64,000 nt of DNA from Hyalella azteca (GCF_000764305.2 NW_025944691.1:186001-250000); one strand, 5' to 3'; numbered from the stretch's first letter, positions 12,271 through 25,140 are shown. The notes: generated by a model not told the origin, from the letters alone. Numbers and translations: made by a program.

Positions 12271-12858
12271 TGAGGCAGCGCTGTAATCTTGTGTGGCAGC
12301 GCTGTAATCTTGCGAGGCGGTGCTGTATTTTTGTGAGGCGGCGCTGTAATCTTGTGAGACGGCACTGTAATCTTGTGAGACCGCGTTGTAATCTTGCGAG
12401 GCGGTGCTGTATTTTTGTGAGGCAGCGCTGTAATCTTGTGAGACCGCGTTGTAATCTTGCGAGGCGGTGCTGTATTTTTGTGAGGCGGCGCTGTAATCTT
12501 GCGAGACAGCGCTGTAATCTTGCGAGGCAGCGCTGTAATCTTGTGAGACGGCACTGTAATCTTGCGAGGCAGCGCTGTAATCTTGCGAGGCAGCGCTGTA
12601 ATCTTGTGAGACAGCGCTGTAATCAGGTGAGGCAGCGCTGTATTCTTGCGAGGCAGCGCTGTGATCTTGTGAGGCAGCGCTGTATTCTTATGAGGCAGCG
12701 CTGTAATCATGTGAGGCAGCGCTGTATTCTTGTGAGGCAGCGCTGTGATCTTGTGAGGCAGCGCTGTAATCTTGTGAGGCAGCGCTGTAATCATGTGAGG
12801 CAGCGCTGTAATATTGTGAGGCAGCGCTGTATTCTTGTGAGGCAGCGCTGTAATCCTA
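12249..12858. repeat. 21-bp minisatellite, about 29 copies
   Basis: The core GCAGCGCTGTAATCTTGTGA repeats head to tail with point variants. Because 21 is a multiple of three, long ORFs stay open on both strands (12186-12794 minus, 12222-12887 plus); they encode only heptapeptide repeats and are not evidence for a gene. A single copy of the unit sits at the matching place of the inverted element at 20.5 kb, so the array arose inside that element. Confidence 0.95.
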
Positions 12859-12870
12859 TCAAAATTTTAA

Positions 12871-13735
12871 TTCCTGTCAGCCGCTAGCTCAAGGACGCCC
12901 CAAGCTCGCCTAGCGGTGTGAATTAGCGGCTCTATGTCCGCTTCAGGTACTGGTTGTACGAGGGAAATAAGCACCTGATTAGAATCCGGTCAATTCCTTG
13001 ACAGCCGTACGTGGGGCGCGGGGCGCGCGTATTTGGTACCTGATACGTTCGGGACAGACATGGCCGGATCTGAAAAATGCGTTGAAAAATGCCCCCTCCC
13101 TTTCCCCCCCTATGGGGGAAGGTAGGGGGTATTTGAATCTCTGTACGCTATCTATATGCAGTCTAGTACTACTCTCTTAGTTTCAATGCTGAGCAAATCA
13201 AAACTTCGGGTGAGGCCACCATAGTCGCAGATGAGCGTCGCGTACCCATAAGAGGCGAGCGTCTTCCCTCGAGGCCCACTTAGAGTGAGCGGGCCCTTAT
13301 AGGACCACAATGCGGGCTCTGGTAGGACTGCAATGCGTGCTCTGGGAGGAACGCAATGCGAGCAGTGAGAAAATGTCAGTGCATGTCTTGATAGGACCGT
13401 AATGCATGACCTGAAAGGAACACAATGCGGACTTTGAGAAGACCACAACTCCGGGCCGGACCGCAGTCTTTTAAAAATCAAATGTACCGGCCATTTTCTG
13501 GACTAACGAATGCGTAACTCAAGATAGTTTATTCACTAATTCCTTCATAATTACAATTTACACTGCACCTTAACGGCTTTCCACCGAAATTGGAAGTGTC
13601 GAGAAGAAAATTAAAAATTAACTAATTCTTATGAGATTGAAACTCAAATTGGCCTCAGAAAATTCAAATACAAAGTTTGTTCGCTATTATTTTCAAGACA
13701 CAAAATAAAATAAAAATTACTATAACTGTAAAATC
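12871..13735. repeat. Non-genic stretch with a degenerate 21-bp-like repeat at about 13285-13470
   Basis: The 13285-13470 part repeats 'aggaccacaatgcgggctct' in strongly diverged form every 20-24 bases. 12990-13120 is GC-rich and holds a C-rich/G-rich palindromic run near 13090-13130. No exon was recognised. Confidence 0.5.
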
Positions 13736-14937
13736 TCAAGGCTGTCAAGCTGGCTGTTCAGACGTCAAGAAGGCTGTCCACAAGTCCAGCCGGCTGTCTA
13801 TAAGTCTAACAGGCTGTCCAGACATCAAGTAGGCTTTCCAGAAGTCCAGTAGGCTAACCAGACGTCAAGAAGGCTGTCCAAACGTAGAATAGGCGGTCCC
13901 GACGTCAAGTAGGCTGTCCAGACGCCAAGTAGGCTGTCCAGACGTCAAATAGGCTGTCAAACGTCAAATAGGCTGTCCAGACGTCAAGCAGGCTGTACAG
14001 ATAAGTGGTCTGCCCAGACGTCGATATGCTATCTTGACCTCAAGTAGGCTGTCCAGACGTTAAGCTGGCTGTCCAGACTTCAAGTAGGCTGTCCAGACTT
14101 CAAGTAGGCTGTTCAGACGTCAAGTAGGCTGTCCAGACGTCAAGTAGGCTGTACAGACGTCAAGTAGGCTGTTCAGACGTCAAGTAGGCTGCCTAGACGT
14201 CAAATAGGCTGCCTAGACGTCAAATAGGCTGCCTAGACGTCAAATAGGCTGTCCAGACGTCAAGTAGGCTGTCCAGACGTCAAGTAGGCTGTCCAGACGT
14301 CAAGTAGGCTGTTCAAACACAAGTAGGCTGTCCAGACGTCAAGTAGGCCAGGCTTCCGTCAAGTAGGCTGTCAAACGTCAAATAGGCTGTCCAACGTCAA
14401 GTAGGCTGTTCAAACATCAAGTAGGCTATTCAGACGTCAAGTAGGCTGTCCAGACGTCAAGTAGGCTGTCTAGTTGTCAAGTAGGCTGTCTAGTTGTCAA
14501 GTAGGCTGTCTAGTTGTCAAGTAGGCTGTCCAGACGTCAAGTAGGCTGTTCAAACATCAAGTAGGCTGTTCAGACGGCAAGTAGGCTGTCCAGACGTCAA
14601 GTAGGCTGTCCAGACGTCAAGTAGGCTGTTCAGACGACAAGTAGGCTGTCCAGACGTCAAGTAGGCTGTCCAGACGTCAAGTAGACTATCCAGACGTCAA
14701 GTAGGCTGTCCAGACGTCAAGTAGGCTGTCCAGACGTCAAGTAGGCTGTCCAGACGTCAAGTAGGCTGTTCAAACATCAAGTAGGCTGTCCAGACGTCAA
14801 GTAGGCTGTTCAAACATCAAGTAGGCTGTCCAGACGTCAAGTAGGCTGTTCAAACATCAAGCTGGCTGTCCAGACCTCAAGTAGGCTGTTCAAACATCAA
14901 GCTGGCTGTCCAGACCTCAAGTAGGCCAGGCTTCCGT
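13736..14937. repeat. 20-bp minisatellite, about 60 copies
   Basis: The unit GTCCAGACGTCAAGTAGGCT repeats over 1.2 kb. Variants (GTTCAAACATCAAG, GTCTAGTTGTCAAG, GCCTAGACGTCAAATAG) occur in runs, so blocks of several units were duplicated together. The left 300 bp is more degenerate than the right. Confidence 0.95.
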
Positions 14938-15498
14938 CATTACTGTCGCGTGCGGCGCGGGTATCGCGTGGTTTCGACGTCAGGGCAGCAGCTCTTTAAT
15001 AGGCCATCAAATATTATGACTCTACATCGTGCGTCTTGAACATGAAAACGTTGACTTGCTATACCGTCAGCAATGAGCTGTCGAAAGAAAATAAAATTGC
15101 CAAGTGCAGTGAGTTCAAAAAAGTAGTACTGCAAATATTCGTTCTGTTAATGTGGGCTATAACATTAAAAAGAAAAGTGTTATCATACTTTAAATGTTTT
15201 GAACGCTGAAGAAGTGTTAGATAAAATGAATTTTGAAAATTAACTTCAACGCACTCGTACGCGCTAACTCAAGTGTTTTTTGATCAAATCTGAATCACAC
15301 ACAACTTCTACACTAACACACAACATACAACCTCAGCACGTACACACAGTACACATATCCAGGATTACGAGTGAAAAATTCCTCCAATTTATCTCATTAT
15401 CCAATTTTGAATTTCAGCGGTGTCGAAAATGACTGTATTTCATTTACTTCCAAGATAATAATTCTTTCATAGAACAAATTTCCAGCATATCAAATTTC
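14938..15498. other. Stretch without a recognised gene
   Basis: On the minus strand, 15085-14945 reads open after a 'ttttctttcgacag' acceptor-like site (peptide starting LIADGIASQRFHVQDARC). I recognise no family and the coding status is doubtful. Confidence 0.25.
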
Positions 15499-15965
15499 AT
15501 GTTGGTGATATTTGGGAAATTCTATGTGATGTCCGGGAAATTCCATATGATGTCCGTGATATTGTATGTGATATTTCGAAATTTTCACATAATTTTCGGT
15601 ATTATCTATGTGATGTTCGGGTCCTTCGATGAAATATTTGGGATCTTCAATGTGATGTTCAGGATCTTCGATGTGATGTTCGGGATCTTCGGTGTGATGA
15701 TCGAGATATTAGATGTGATGTTCGGAATCTTAGGTGTGATGTTCGGAATCTTAGGTGTGATGTTCGAGATATTCGAAGTGATGTCCGGGATCTTCGATGT
15801 GATGTTTGAGATATTCGATAAGATGTTTGAGATCTTGGATGCGATGTTTGGGATCTTCGATGTAATATTTGGGATCTTGGATGCGATGTTCGGGATCTTC
15901 GATGTTATACTTGGGAAATTCCATGTGATGCTGAGGAAATTCTCTGTGATGCTTTGTCGCGAGAT
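15499..15965. repeat. 21-bp minisatellite, about 22 degenerate copies
   Basis: Variants of GTGATGTTCGGGATCTTCGA repeat in 21-bp steps, with central units best conserved. The ORFs open through it on both strands (15499-15996 plus; 15606-16046 minus) are seven-residue repeats and by-products of the 3n period. Confidence 0.9.
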
Positions 15966-18900
15966 ACTCAAGAGTCGTGAAATTTGTCGCACTTGAAGCG
16001 TCGGAAGTGACGATCCCCTTGATATTGGGGGATCAGCTGGACTCAATGAAGGTCCATTGAATCAGAAACGACAACTTGCGATCGCTTCTGACCTTCCTTG
16101 ACCGTTATACCAATCCGGTTGGATCCCAAAAGCGAATTTTCGACAAAATTTTGAATTTAAATTTCGAATTTTCAGTTCATAAAAATATCAATTGAGCGAT
16201 GAAAGGTCGTAGGATGGGACGGTGACATAGCATGATTGCGACATGAGAAGTCCGTTACGGATATAGCATGTGAGATATTTATTTAATCTGATTTAGTACG
16301 TGAATGTCCTTGATGAGGCTCATATTTTCATATTGGAGCGCTTCCATTTTTAATATGAAATAAACTGGAAATTTCTCCTTTGTATGTGGAACGTGCATGA
16401 CGCATATCATTCCGTTAGTGGTCGATTTAAGTCAGAGTATTGACGGAGAAAAACGTACATGAAATTCTGTTATCAGTTTATATTGAAATAACATGCACAA
16501 TTCTCCTGTTTGTTCAGTTTTTTCAACTCTTCAAATGCTGAATAACCTAGGTTATTAACGGCCAAGCTTTATAAAGGAACCTATTCAAACGCAGCTTCTA
16601 TAATTAACCGAATTTATTCCATGAATGAGGAATTTTCACTGTTCATTCATTGCATAGAAAACCAGCTACAGATAAAAAATACCTAACGAAGGCATTCTAA
16701 TGAATAAATGAATTATATTTATTGCCCTCCATAATCGAGAATTTGACCTTAGCCGCCTGTCAGACGTCTCTGTCGGAGCCTCTAAAGTTTATGTAGTGAC
16801 TATTTATTATTGTTTTATTAATTCATATAGTACAATTTTTTTATTGGTTTATGCAGAAATCATTTATTATTCTTTTGTTAATTCGTATAGTAATATTTGT
16901 TATTATTTTTTTATCTTTTGTTGTACTATTTATTATTTTTTATTAATTAATGTAGTTACCATTTATCAAGGGCAAAGGAAGGAGCACGTCTACTTGTCTC
17001 TCACTGCTCTGCATCGCATAATATTTACTTAGGTCTGTAGCAGTTGTTGAATTAACGGCAAATTCACATTGATATCCACTTATCCAGTGCACCACACTTG
17101 CTGTTTGTCTACGAAGTTCCTGAATAATAATTAAGAGGCGTGTTATTGTTATCTGTCGCGATTTTGACTCCGAGATCAACTGAAATTAGTCAATATAATT
17201 TTTAAGACGCGTTCCATAGCAACGCAAAAAGAAACCCGATCACTTTAATTTTATAAGTTAATTAATAATCATTTTGTGTTGCTTGTGACAATAGTTTTTA
17301 CTGTATAATACTAGACGATTGTTAGTGCCTCCATGGTGGCATATCACTTGATTTCACTCAATTTTTATAATATGAAATTACAAAGTCATGTTATTATTAT
17401 TTTTCAGTTCAATGAGTTTCTACACAGTCATGCATTTTAGCCCGAGAACGCAGTCTTCATATAGCTACACTCAGAGAAAAAAGTGAAACTTTGTATAAAT
17501 AGCGATGCACTTTATGCGTTTATGTGGGTCTTGTTGATCCAATTGGCAATTATTTACTTCAATGTGAGTCTAATTACTGCTCATTCTGGGGTAAGTAGAA
17601 GTGCTGAGTGTCATTTACATCATTGGAAGCTCTGAGAATCTTGGAATGAAATTGGTTGAAATCCAACTTTTCTCGTCCTAACTTTATCGCATTATATACG
17701 TTTTTCTAAACGCAATTATGCGTTTTTATTATTATTACCATTTTTAATTTTAATTCTTACCTTTTTAATTATTACCTTCAATAAATTACGATAAAATCCT
17801 AAAATAAATTACGATAAAAAATCCTAAAAAGCGCCAAATATCACCAAGATTTTCTCTGAGATTAACTTTATACTTATTTGAAACGATTCATTTCATTTAA
17901 AACATCAGATCATAAATCGGAGCCCCATAAAACTCTGAAATAGTTAGAGGAACAGTAGTGAATTGCGCTCTATCTTCTGACGATACGAAACTGCAGCAAT
18001 AATTCGCTGGAATCGATCCAATCACAGCAGCCATTATTCTCGACGTCAGCCAATGGATGGCTTGGGCCAATAATGCTCACGGCTGCAAATCTTCCGTTTA
18101 CTTTCATTGAAGATTGAGTGTCAAACTTAAGACTAAATTGCACGTACATTTTCGGGCAAACTAAAGCAATTTTTATTTGTTTTTGCTACATATGAGGAAG
18201 TTGAAAAATGCATCGTTTACTAATGCTTCTTCTTGAGCTGTTGAAAGTCATGTGAAGAACCCTAAGCCATTGTTGTAGGATCGTGTATTGGAAGCAAGAA
18301 TTTATACTTTCAATATTCGTGTTCAGAACGGAAGGACCTATACTTCTGTTATTCGTTAATATAAAGGCGGAAACCCATGCCTTTGGTATTCTTTTTCAGA
18401 ACGTGTGGACCAATAATTCTGATATTCGTGCAAAGAACGCTGCGACCTATTTTTTTGACATTCGAGTATTTTGTCTAGCATTACAGTCAGCGAGCATAAA
18501 AAATTGTTGTTTCTGCGAGCTCGAATGATTAATAATTGCACGAAATGGGTTTTATCCGAACGGATAAAATGTTGGGTTTTTATGCGTGCATATTTAGTTA
18601 TTAATTGTATTGTGTCATAATGTCTGCAAGGGATTTTACTCTATATATAGAGTAAAATAGAGTTCTATATTAAGAACTTCGTAAACAATAAATTTGTTTT
18701 ATGTAGGGATTTTACTCTATATATATTAAGAACTTCGTAAAAAAAATTTGTTTTATACAAATTTTTTTTAATGGTTACTGACATTGTCGAGAAAAAATAA
18801 TTTCTATTTACTTTATATTTATTCACCGGTGTTTGACCGTTCGAATGAGTTTGGTTTTTCAATGTACTGACGCTAATAAAAGCTGATAACGAATACCGAT

Positions 18901-20019
18901 CTATCGAAAAATATTCCTTTGAAAAAACGAATTTTGAATATAACTGGAAAAAGCAAATAATTTAAAAAAATTTACACTAAAATTTTGTAATTTGATTCTA
19001 AAACATTTTTTGTAAGCGAGAAGCATTTTTTTTTGACAGATTAATGAGTAAGGTATATTTTTGCTATATCAACCCATTATTGAATGAAAAAGTTGCATTA
19101 TAATGCACCTGTAGTTACACACTATTGAAAACTTGATTGCGATTTATTGCGCAATAAATTTTGAACAGTTGTTATTCATTTTAGCAAAGAAATAAAATCT
19201 CTAAAATTAATAAATTCTGAATAATCGTTATTTAGTTTAGCAAAGAATAAAATCTTTACAAATTAATAAATTCTGAATAATCTTTATATAGTTTTACAAA
19301 GAATGAAATCTTCACATAAGGAAGAACACGACAGAGGTCTCGTGGTACAATTTTCTGTGCAGCTTTCAAAATTTTTAAATTGGATTCCGATCTTTAAATA
19401 ACCTTACAATGATTTCCGCTTCTATATGTTGGCTGAACACTTGAGCGATCCAAGCGGTGGTGATTTTAGGTGCATTCGAAATAATAGAATGATGATTATT
19501 GATAACAATTTGTATCCTAGGGCTTCTTTTAGGATACGAATTGTTTTCTGTTAAAGTTTCTATTAAGTCAAATTGTTTCAGAAGAATTGTCTTTTCTTCT
19601 TAGGCTTCTTTTTCTTCTGAACGATTATAATTATTTTCCAGTAATTATCTTTCAAGTACTCGATGGTAATCAAATAATTCTCATCCTGACTGAATATTAT
19701 TATTATTATAACATTCCCATGCGAGTCTGCCACGTCTCTCGAGGAGAAGTCTCATATTTCAATCATAATTGTTTAGGTAGGATAATTGAATAAATCCTTT
19801 CTCTTCTAAACAAAATAAATTTTCGTTTGAATTATCTATATTGCATTATATTAATAATCATAACATTGAATTAAATTGAAGTGAAAAGCTTACCACGTTC
19901 AAGTACAGAAGTTGAAGCGTCCAGTTCAATTGAAACTTGTAGACGCTCTTGTGCGTCTGTGGTGGCCACGCCTGAAGTCTTGATTGTTCAGCATTTAGTA
20001 TACATTGAAGCAATGCTGT
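15966..20019. other. Four kilobases without a recognised gene
   Basis: AT-rich. It contains a degenerate tandem repeat at 18295-18475 ('gatattcgtg..agaacg'), a duplicated 'gggattttactctatatata' block at 18630-18745, and a 56-57-bp tandem repeat at 19183-19310 ('caaagaataaaatct'). None of the small ORFs resembles a known protein. Confidence 0.4.
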
Positions 20020-20440
20020 GCTCCAGTGGTGCAGTGCCGGTGCAGTGCCGGTGCTATGCCAGTGCATTGTCAGTGCATTGTCAGTGCAATATCAGTGCAA
20101 TGTCAGTGCAATGTCAGTGCAATGTCAGTAGAATGTCAGTAGAATGTCAGTGCAATGTCAGTGCAACGTCAGTGCAATGTCAGTGCAATGTCAGTGCAAT
20201 GTCAGTAGAATGTCAGTGCAATGTCAGTGCAATGCCAGTGCAATGTCAGTGCAATGACAGTGCAATGTTAGTGCAATGTCAGTGCAATGCCAGTGCAATG
20301 CCAGTGCAATGCCAGTGCAATGTCAGTGCAATGCCAGTGCAATGCCAGTGCAATGCCAGTGCAATGTCAGTGCAATGCCAGTGCAATGCCAGTGCAATGC
20401 CACTGCATTACAAGCAGTGCAGCATTCCAGTGCAGTGTGC
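20020..20440. repeat. 11-bp minisatellite, about 37 copies
   Basis: The unit is AGTGCAATGTC with AGTGCAATGCC variants. The 11-bp period gives an 11-residue peptide repeat in all three plus frames; these ORFs are not genes. Point variants cluster (GTC on the left, GCC on the right), consistent with local spreading. Confidence 0.95.
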
Positions 20441-20499
20441 GCAGTGCAGTGTCAGTACTTCTTGGAGCAGCAGTTTTAGTGTCAAACTTTTGGCCGGCT

Positions 20500-20680
20500 T
20501 TGATTACAGCGCTGCTTCAAAACAACACAAATCGTTGTAGGTTTCATCCGCAGTGCGGTTGACTTGTGTTATTATAAAAGTAACCTTGCTGCTGCTAGGC
20601 GCAGTAACTTTATTATTTCGCATCCTATAGAAGCCTTGCGCAAATTCATTTCGATTTAATTCAAATTTCAACTTGCGACT
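20500..20680 (-). mobile_element. Dispersed element, copy 2 (inverse of 12.1 kb)
   Basis: This is the reverse-complement counterpart of 12085-12270, with about 85-90% identity by eye. It has one copy of the GATTACAGCGCTGC unit that became a 29-copy array in copy 1. It too abuts a minisatellite (the 11-bp array), with about 60 bases between them. Confidence 0.75.
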
Positions 20681-21177
20681 AACTTCGTATTTATTCTATC
20701 GTATAATAATAATTCCATATGTCGTAAGGCAAACCGACAGACTTTTACTGAGCTTATTTCCAGGCATAATCTGATATGTTTGCTCCAATACATTCATCAG
20801 TACATACATACATGTTCAGAAATTTAACCTTAAAGCAAGCAGTATTAAGCGCACAAAGAACCATGTAGTTTTAATAGTAAGTGCCAGTAATTTAATTTAG
20901 TTTCCAGATCGTTTACTAGATCAATTCCATCAATGCATATATGTCGAAGTATTACTTTTAATTATGTATGCATAAACGTCGTTATTATTCACACATGTAA
21001 TTATCTAAAACTAACAACTTTTAAAAATTCTAATGTAATTATTAGATGATATGCCGCTTGATTGCCTCGGCTGATCTGTACACGACCTCTGTCCTCCATG
21101 TTTTTTTTTTGATCGCGTAATTCCCTGGACTTTGACGCGTTAATTGAGAACGCACTTTGATCGCATTATTTCCAGCC
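20681..21177. other. Stretch without features
   Basis: AT-rich DNA; nothing was recognised. Confidence 0.4.
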
Positions 21178-21374
21178 CAGGGGCCATACTTTCAAAACTC
21201 GCTAAGTGAACGTAAGTACTTACGCTATATTTTCTTGTCTCTGATTGGTGGATTTTGCTTGAAAGGCCGTCAATGATTGGCTGATGAACTTACGATCTCT
21301 TAACTTTTGAAAGGCCGTCAATGATTGGCTGATGAACTTACGATCTCTTAACTTTTTTTGAAAGTATGGGCCCA
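21178..21374 (+). mobile_element. 'CAGGGGCCATACTTTCAAAA' MITE, copy 1 with internal duplication
   Basis: Terminal inverted repeats GGGCCATACTTTCAAAA and TTTTGAAAGTATGGGCCC bound a non-coding interior. The interior contains GTAAGTACTTAC and 'gccgtcaatgattggctgat'. Other copies are about 140-150 bp. This one is longer because a 48-bp block ('aaggccgtcaatgattggct ... cttaactttt') is duplicated in tandem. Confidence 0.85.
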
Positions 21375-21399
21375 GGAATAAAGCCTATGTCAGACCTCA

Positions 21400-21490
21400 G
21401 AGGCCGTACTATCGAACATAGTTACGAGTTCGTAAGTCTATCAGCCAATCACTGACGGCTTTTCAAGCTAATCTCACCAATTACAGACGA
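21400..21490 (-). mobile_element. Truncated copy of the same MITE
   Basis: 'ggccgtactatcgaacatag', 'cgtaagtctatcagccaatc' and 'gacggcttttcaag' match the family in reverse orientation with many changes. The right end is replaced by the 18-bp array. Confidence 0.6.
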
Positions 21491-21927
21491 AGAATCGGCC
21501 ACTACGTGTACTTCGGCTGCTTCGTGTACTCAGGCCGCTACGTGTATTTAGGCCACTACGTGTACTTCGGCCGCTACGTGTACTTAGGCCGCTGCGTGCA
21601 CTTGGACCATTACGTGTACATAGGTCGCTACGTGTACTTAGGCCACTACGTGTACCTAGGCCGCTTCATGTACTTAGGACGCTATGTGTACTTAGGCCGC
21701 TACGTGTACTTAGGACGCTACGTGTACTTAGGCCACTACGTGTACTTAGGCCACTACGTGTACTTAGGCCACTACGTGTACTTAGGCCACTACGTGTACT
21801 TCGGCCACTACGTGTACTTAGGCCGCTACGTGTACTTAGGCCGCTACGTGTACTTAGGCCGCTACGTGTACTTAGGCCGATACGTGCACTTAAGCCGCTA
21901 CGTGTATATAGGCCGCTACGTGTACTG
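21490..21927. repeat. 18-bp minisatellite, about 24 copies
   Basis: The unit is GGCCGCTACGTGTACTTA, with GGCCAC alternating in a central block. The 140-aa ORF through it is a YVYLGR/H hexapeptide repeat produced by the 18-bp period. It starts where the truncated MITE ends. Confidence 0.95.
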
Positions 21928-21930
21928 AAC

Positions 21931-22494
21931 GAAGTTTTGTTGGTACGACCACTGATCAGTTACCGAGTATCCCTGAAAAATTTGCGGACTGCTTTAGGGG
22001 AAAACTTAAAACTAATAGAAGACTTAACATGCTATAAACTTAATCGGATTAGCTTGCTGAAAATACATACTTTAAATCAAATGATTTCGATTTTTCCCAA
22101 AACGATATATAAGAAATTTAATCTGACAGAATTCTGAAGTCGAATCAAAAACTATGTAATTTTTTGTATGTTTTGACCTTGGAGAGTTTTTAATGAGTTA
22201 GTTGATATCGCAGTATGATTTAATAAATTTGATTTAATTCAAAGTGAATTTTGTTTATTTCTTTAAAAATTTTTATTCACCAATCATTCAATTTGATTGC
22301 TATAATCGTGAAATTGCTGGGTATATAATTTGGCATGCCGTGAAATTGTTAAGAAGTAATAGATTTATTTCGGATTAAATGAAAATGATTTCTGATAGTA
22401 TTTTTAATAAGGCAAAGTACAGACCACACTGTTGAATAAGGACGCAGTGCTACAATGAGCGTACAGACCAGTTCTTCTAGTAGTGTATGGTCCA
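21931..22494. other. Stretch without features
   Basis: AT-rich DNA; no exon or element was recognised. Confidence 0.4.
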
Positions 22495-22790
22495 CAGAGT
22501 TGGCGGTCCACAGAGTTGGCGGTCCACAAAGTTGACGGTCCACAGAGTTGACGGACCACACAGTTGACGGTCCACAGAGTTAGCGGTCCTCAGAGTTAGC
22601 GGTCCACAAAGTTGGCGGTCCACACAGTTGGCGGTCCACAGAGTTAGTGGTCCACACAGTTAGTGGTCCACAGAGTTAGTGGTCCACAGAGTTGGCGGTC
22701 CCCAAAGTTGGCGGTCCACAGAGTTGGTGGTCCACAAAGTTGGCGGTCCACACAGTTGACGGTCCACAGAGTTGGTGGTCCACACTGGCC
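22495..22790. repeat. 16-bp minisatellite, about 18 copies
   Basis: The unit is GGTCCACAGAGTTGGC with variants (ACACAGTTGAC, CAAAGTTGGC, CAGAGTTAGT). Short ORFs inside are repeat by-products. Confidence 0.95.
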
Positions 22791-23164
22791 CTGTATACTA
22801 ACTAAAAACCTCCGCACGGCAGAAGCGTGGGTATCCTCGAGGGTAATGAACCAGCAATGCAATGTAAATTTTAATTTCACCAACTCAATTGAGGTTCCTC
22901 CTGGGATTCCATTTGCTAACTCGGTGAATGAACTGCCCCTTATTTCAGCAGTTTACTGCACAGGAGAGACCTGCTAACGAATTACATTTCCTATTGAGGA
23001 CGAAAACTGCGAATTATGTTTAAAGTACGGTTTTTGCGCTATGCCGCCCTTAAAATTTTCTAATTAGTCTTATTCAGGCACTCATGTTAATAGGTGAATA
23101 GATGAATGCTGGTCATGAGCGTTAATTCCAAAAATTCCTTTGTCTTCTCTATTTTTGTCGTTGT

Positions 23165-23401
23165 TGTTGTAATTGCCCATCCTGGTAGTTCGACTAGGGA
23201 GGGGGGGTGATAGGTCAGTTTTTCCGGGCATTCGGTTCCACTGGTAGTTCTACGACCATCACTGGCTTGCTGACCAGCCAGAACCATTTCTGGAGTTGAC
23301 CATGAGCGGAGCTTCCCGGCAGAACTTGTCCTCAGTGGGACTCGAACCCGGGCGCTGGGTGCGAGAGACTGAGTCTCTCACCACTGCACCACCACAGCTC
23401 C
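23165..23401 (-). mobile_element. tRNA-derived SINE
   Basis: Read on the minus strand from 23401, a tRNA-like head shows an A-box-like GTGGTGCAGTGGTGAGAG and a B-box GGGTTCGAGTCCCAC about 40 bases later. A tRNA-unrelated body follows, down to about 23165. The cloverleaf is imperfect and no CCA-end context is present, so this is a SINE and not a tRNA gene. Confidence 0.7.
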
Positions 23402-25140
23402 TTCTCTATTTTTCATCATACAATGGGCGTTGACGTTATCTGTTTTTATTCAACGCCTTAATCAGCAATTTTGAAAGGCTGTCTTGTATCGTAACTAGTC
23501 TTTCTAATTTTTTTTTTAATCTTAATCTTTTAACTTTTTTAGATTTCAGTTTTTTACAAAATTTTTTAATACTAGAATTGAGCCTGTTTTCGATCTGTTA
23601 CAAATAATTACCTAGTGAACACGAACGTCATTATAGTATTGTAGCGGGTGAGTCTTGGCCGCGCATACAGTTTTCTTCGGCCGCCGCACCTCTCTAAAGG
23701 AGACTGAAGAGAAGAAGTAGGCGTAGGTAGTTTACTTAGGAAGCAGCTCAATGCGAGTAGGCAGCCCACCTTTGCCTGACCTACCAAACTTTGTAATGAC
23801 TGTAAATATCTGTATTTAATGTCCATACAGTGTCTGTATTCGTAAACCTATATGCTTTTAGTGATAGTTCAATGTCGTGAATGCTCGTTCCCCATGAAGC
23901 TTAAGTAAACCTTACGGCCTTGAAGATTCACTGATCCATTTTTGATTCCTCCTCGTACATTAGGGCCTTCTTTCAGAGACCCAGTAACTTTGTGTATGGA
24001 GTGCAGTTATCCCGCGACAGTATGACAAAATAACAGTTCTAATAACTAAACATAACCAAGACGATCAGTTTCACGATTTACTTATAAGCCCATAAATCAC
24101 CTAAAGTTTTCTCTTCAGGCCAGACAAAAAATTGAGGCTGGCGAGCTGTCGGCAACTTTGGTGCGGGAAGAAGCGACTTCAGGCGACACGGTAATGATCG
24201 ATCCGGCAACCTGCAGACTTATTAGCTCAGCCGAGCAGTTTATCTTCGGAAAGAAACGCTTCTTTTGTCAACTTTGGCTTAGAAAGTTGCCATTATTTGC
24301 CGCAGCTCCGAGGAATTCAAATGTTTTGTAAGCGCGTACGATCAACGCTTGAGTTTTGCTAGGCAATTATCTACGCTAAATTTATGAGAGGCTCAAGTAA
24401 GCTTATAAATTTGAGACTCGATTTATATCTGTGCCCGAATTTAAGGAGCGAATTTATTTTAAAGCTTAATTGTCTGGTAAATTTTTTGCGGCAACTAGGA
24501 AAGTTATTTAACGTTGGTGTACAAAAAAAGGATTTTAGTGCATCCAGAATAAGTCTTCATGTTTCAAGTTTCTAAGACCTAAATCTTCAGGCGTATATCT
24601 TTCACTTCGGAATAAAGTCTTTTTGAACATTATGAACACTTTTTTATCACTTCGCCTTTTATAATGTGCACGTCAATTTTGTATAATCTTCATTGGAGTA
24701 CAAAGTTATAAAAATTCACTAGGATGTGAGGTTTACCATAAATTTTTAACCATGAATTTAAAAAAAATATTGTGATATTTCATACACTTGCGCAGTCGAG
24801 AAATTTATTCCTATCGAATTATTTACACTGGTGAAGAGTAGAATAATGGCAAACAGTCGCTCTATGGAAGCACAAGAAATAAATTTTAAATATAATTATC
24901 AATGGAAACCTCGAAATTATAAAGGGATGTTAAAGGATGTTAATAAATTTTCTTCTGATAATTTGTCACAGGCAATGAAACTAATGTGCAAACATCTTGC
25001 AAGCATAAGGTTCTTCTTTAACATTAGGGACAGTTCAAAATATTCTTCCACTTGCTGTAAAGGTATTAATTATACGCACGTTATAATGTAGCAAATTTAC
25101 GTAATGCCACAGTCGAATCTATTACGGAGGAGATCCCATT
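23402..25140. other. Stretch without a recognised gene
   Basis: 23640-23830 and 24120-24330 are less AT-rich than the surroundings but give no protein I recognise on either strand. No repeat is obvious. Confidence 0.4.

Noticed and set aside
12186..12887. Long ORFs on both strands (202 and 221 codons)
   Set aside because: Created by a 21-bp tandem repeat whose period is a multiple of three; peptide is a pure seven-residue repeat with no start context or splice support.
13736..14937. CRISPR-like array
   Set aside because: The unit is only 20 bp and repeats head to tail with no unique spacers; the genome is eukaryotic. It is a minisatellite.
15499..16046. Phe/Met/Ile-rich membrane-like repeat ORFs
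   Set aside because: 21-bp array by-products in sense and antisense.
19881..20562. Cysteine-rich repeat proteins of up to 219 aa
   Set aside because: Products of the 11-bp AGTGCAATGTC array read in different frames; no independent coding signal.
21506..21928. Tyrosine-rich structural protein (YVYLGR repeats, 140 aa)
   Set aside because: Although reminiscent of cuticle-like repeats, it is exactly the 18-bp minisatellite, has no signal peptide, and starts inside a truncated MITE.
23330..23401. Functional tRNA gene
   Set aside because: A- and B-box-like motifs are present but the acceptor stem and anticodon arm do not pair properly and a SINE body follows.
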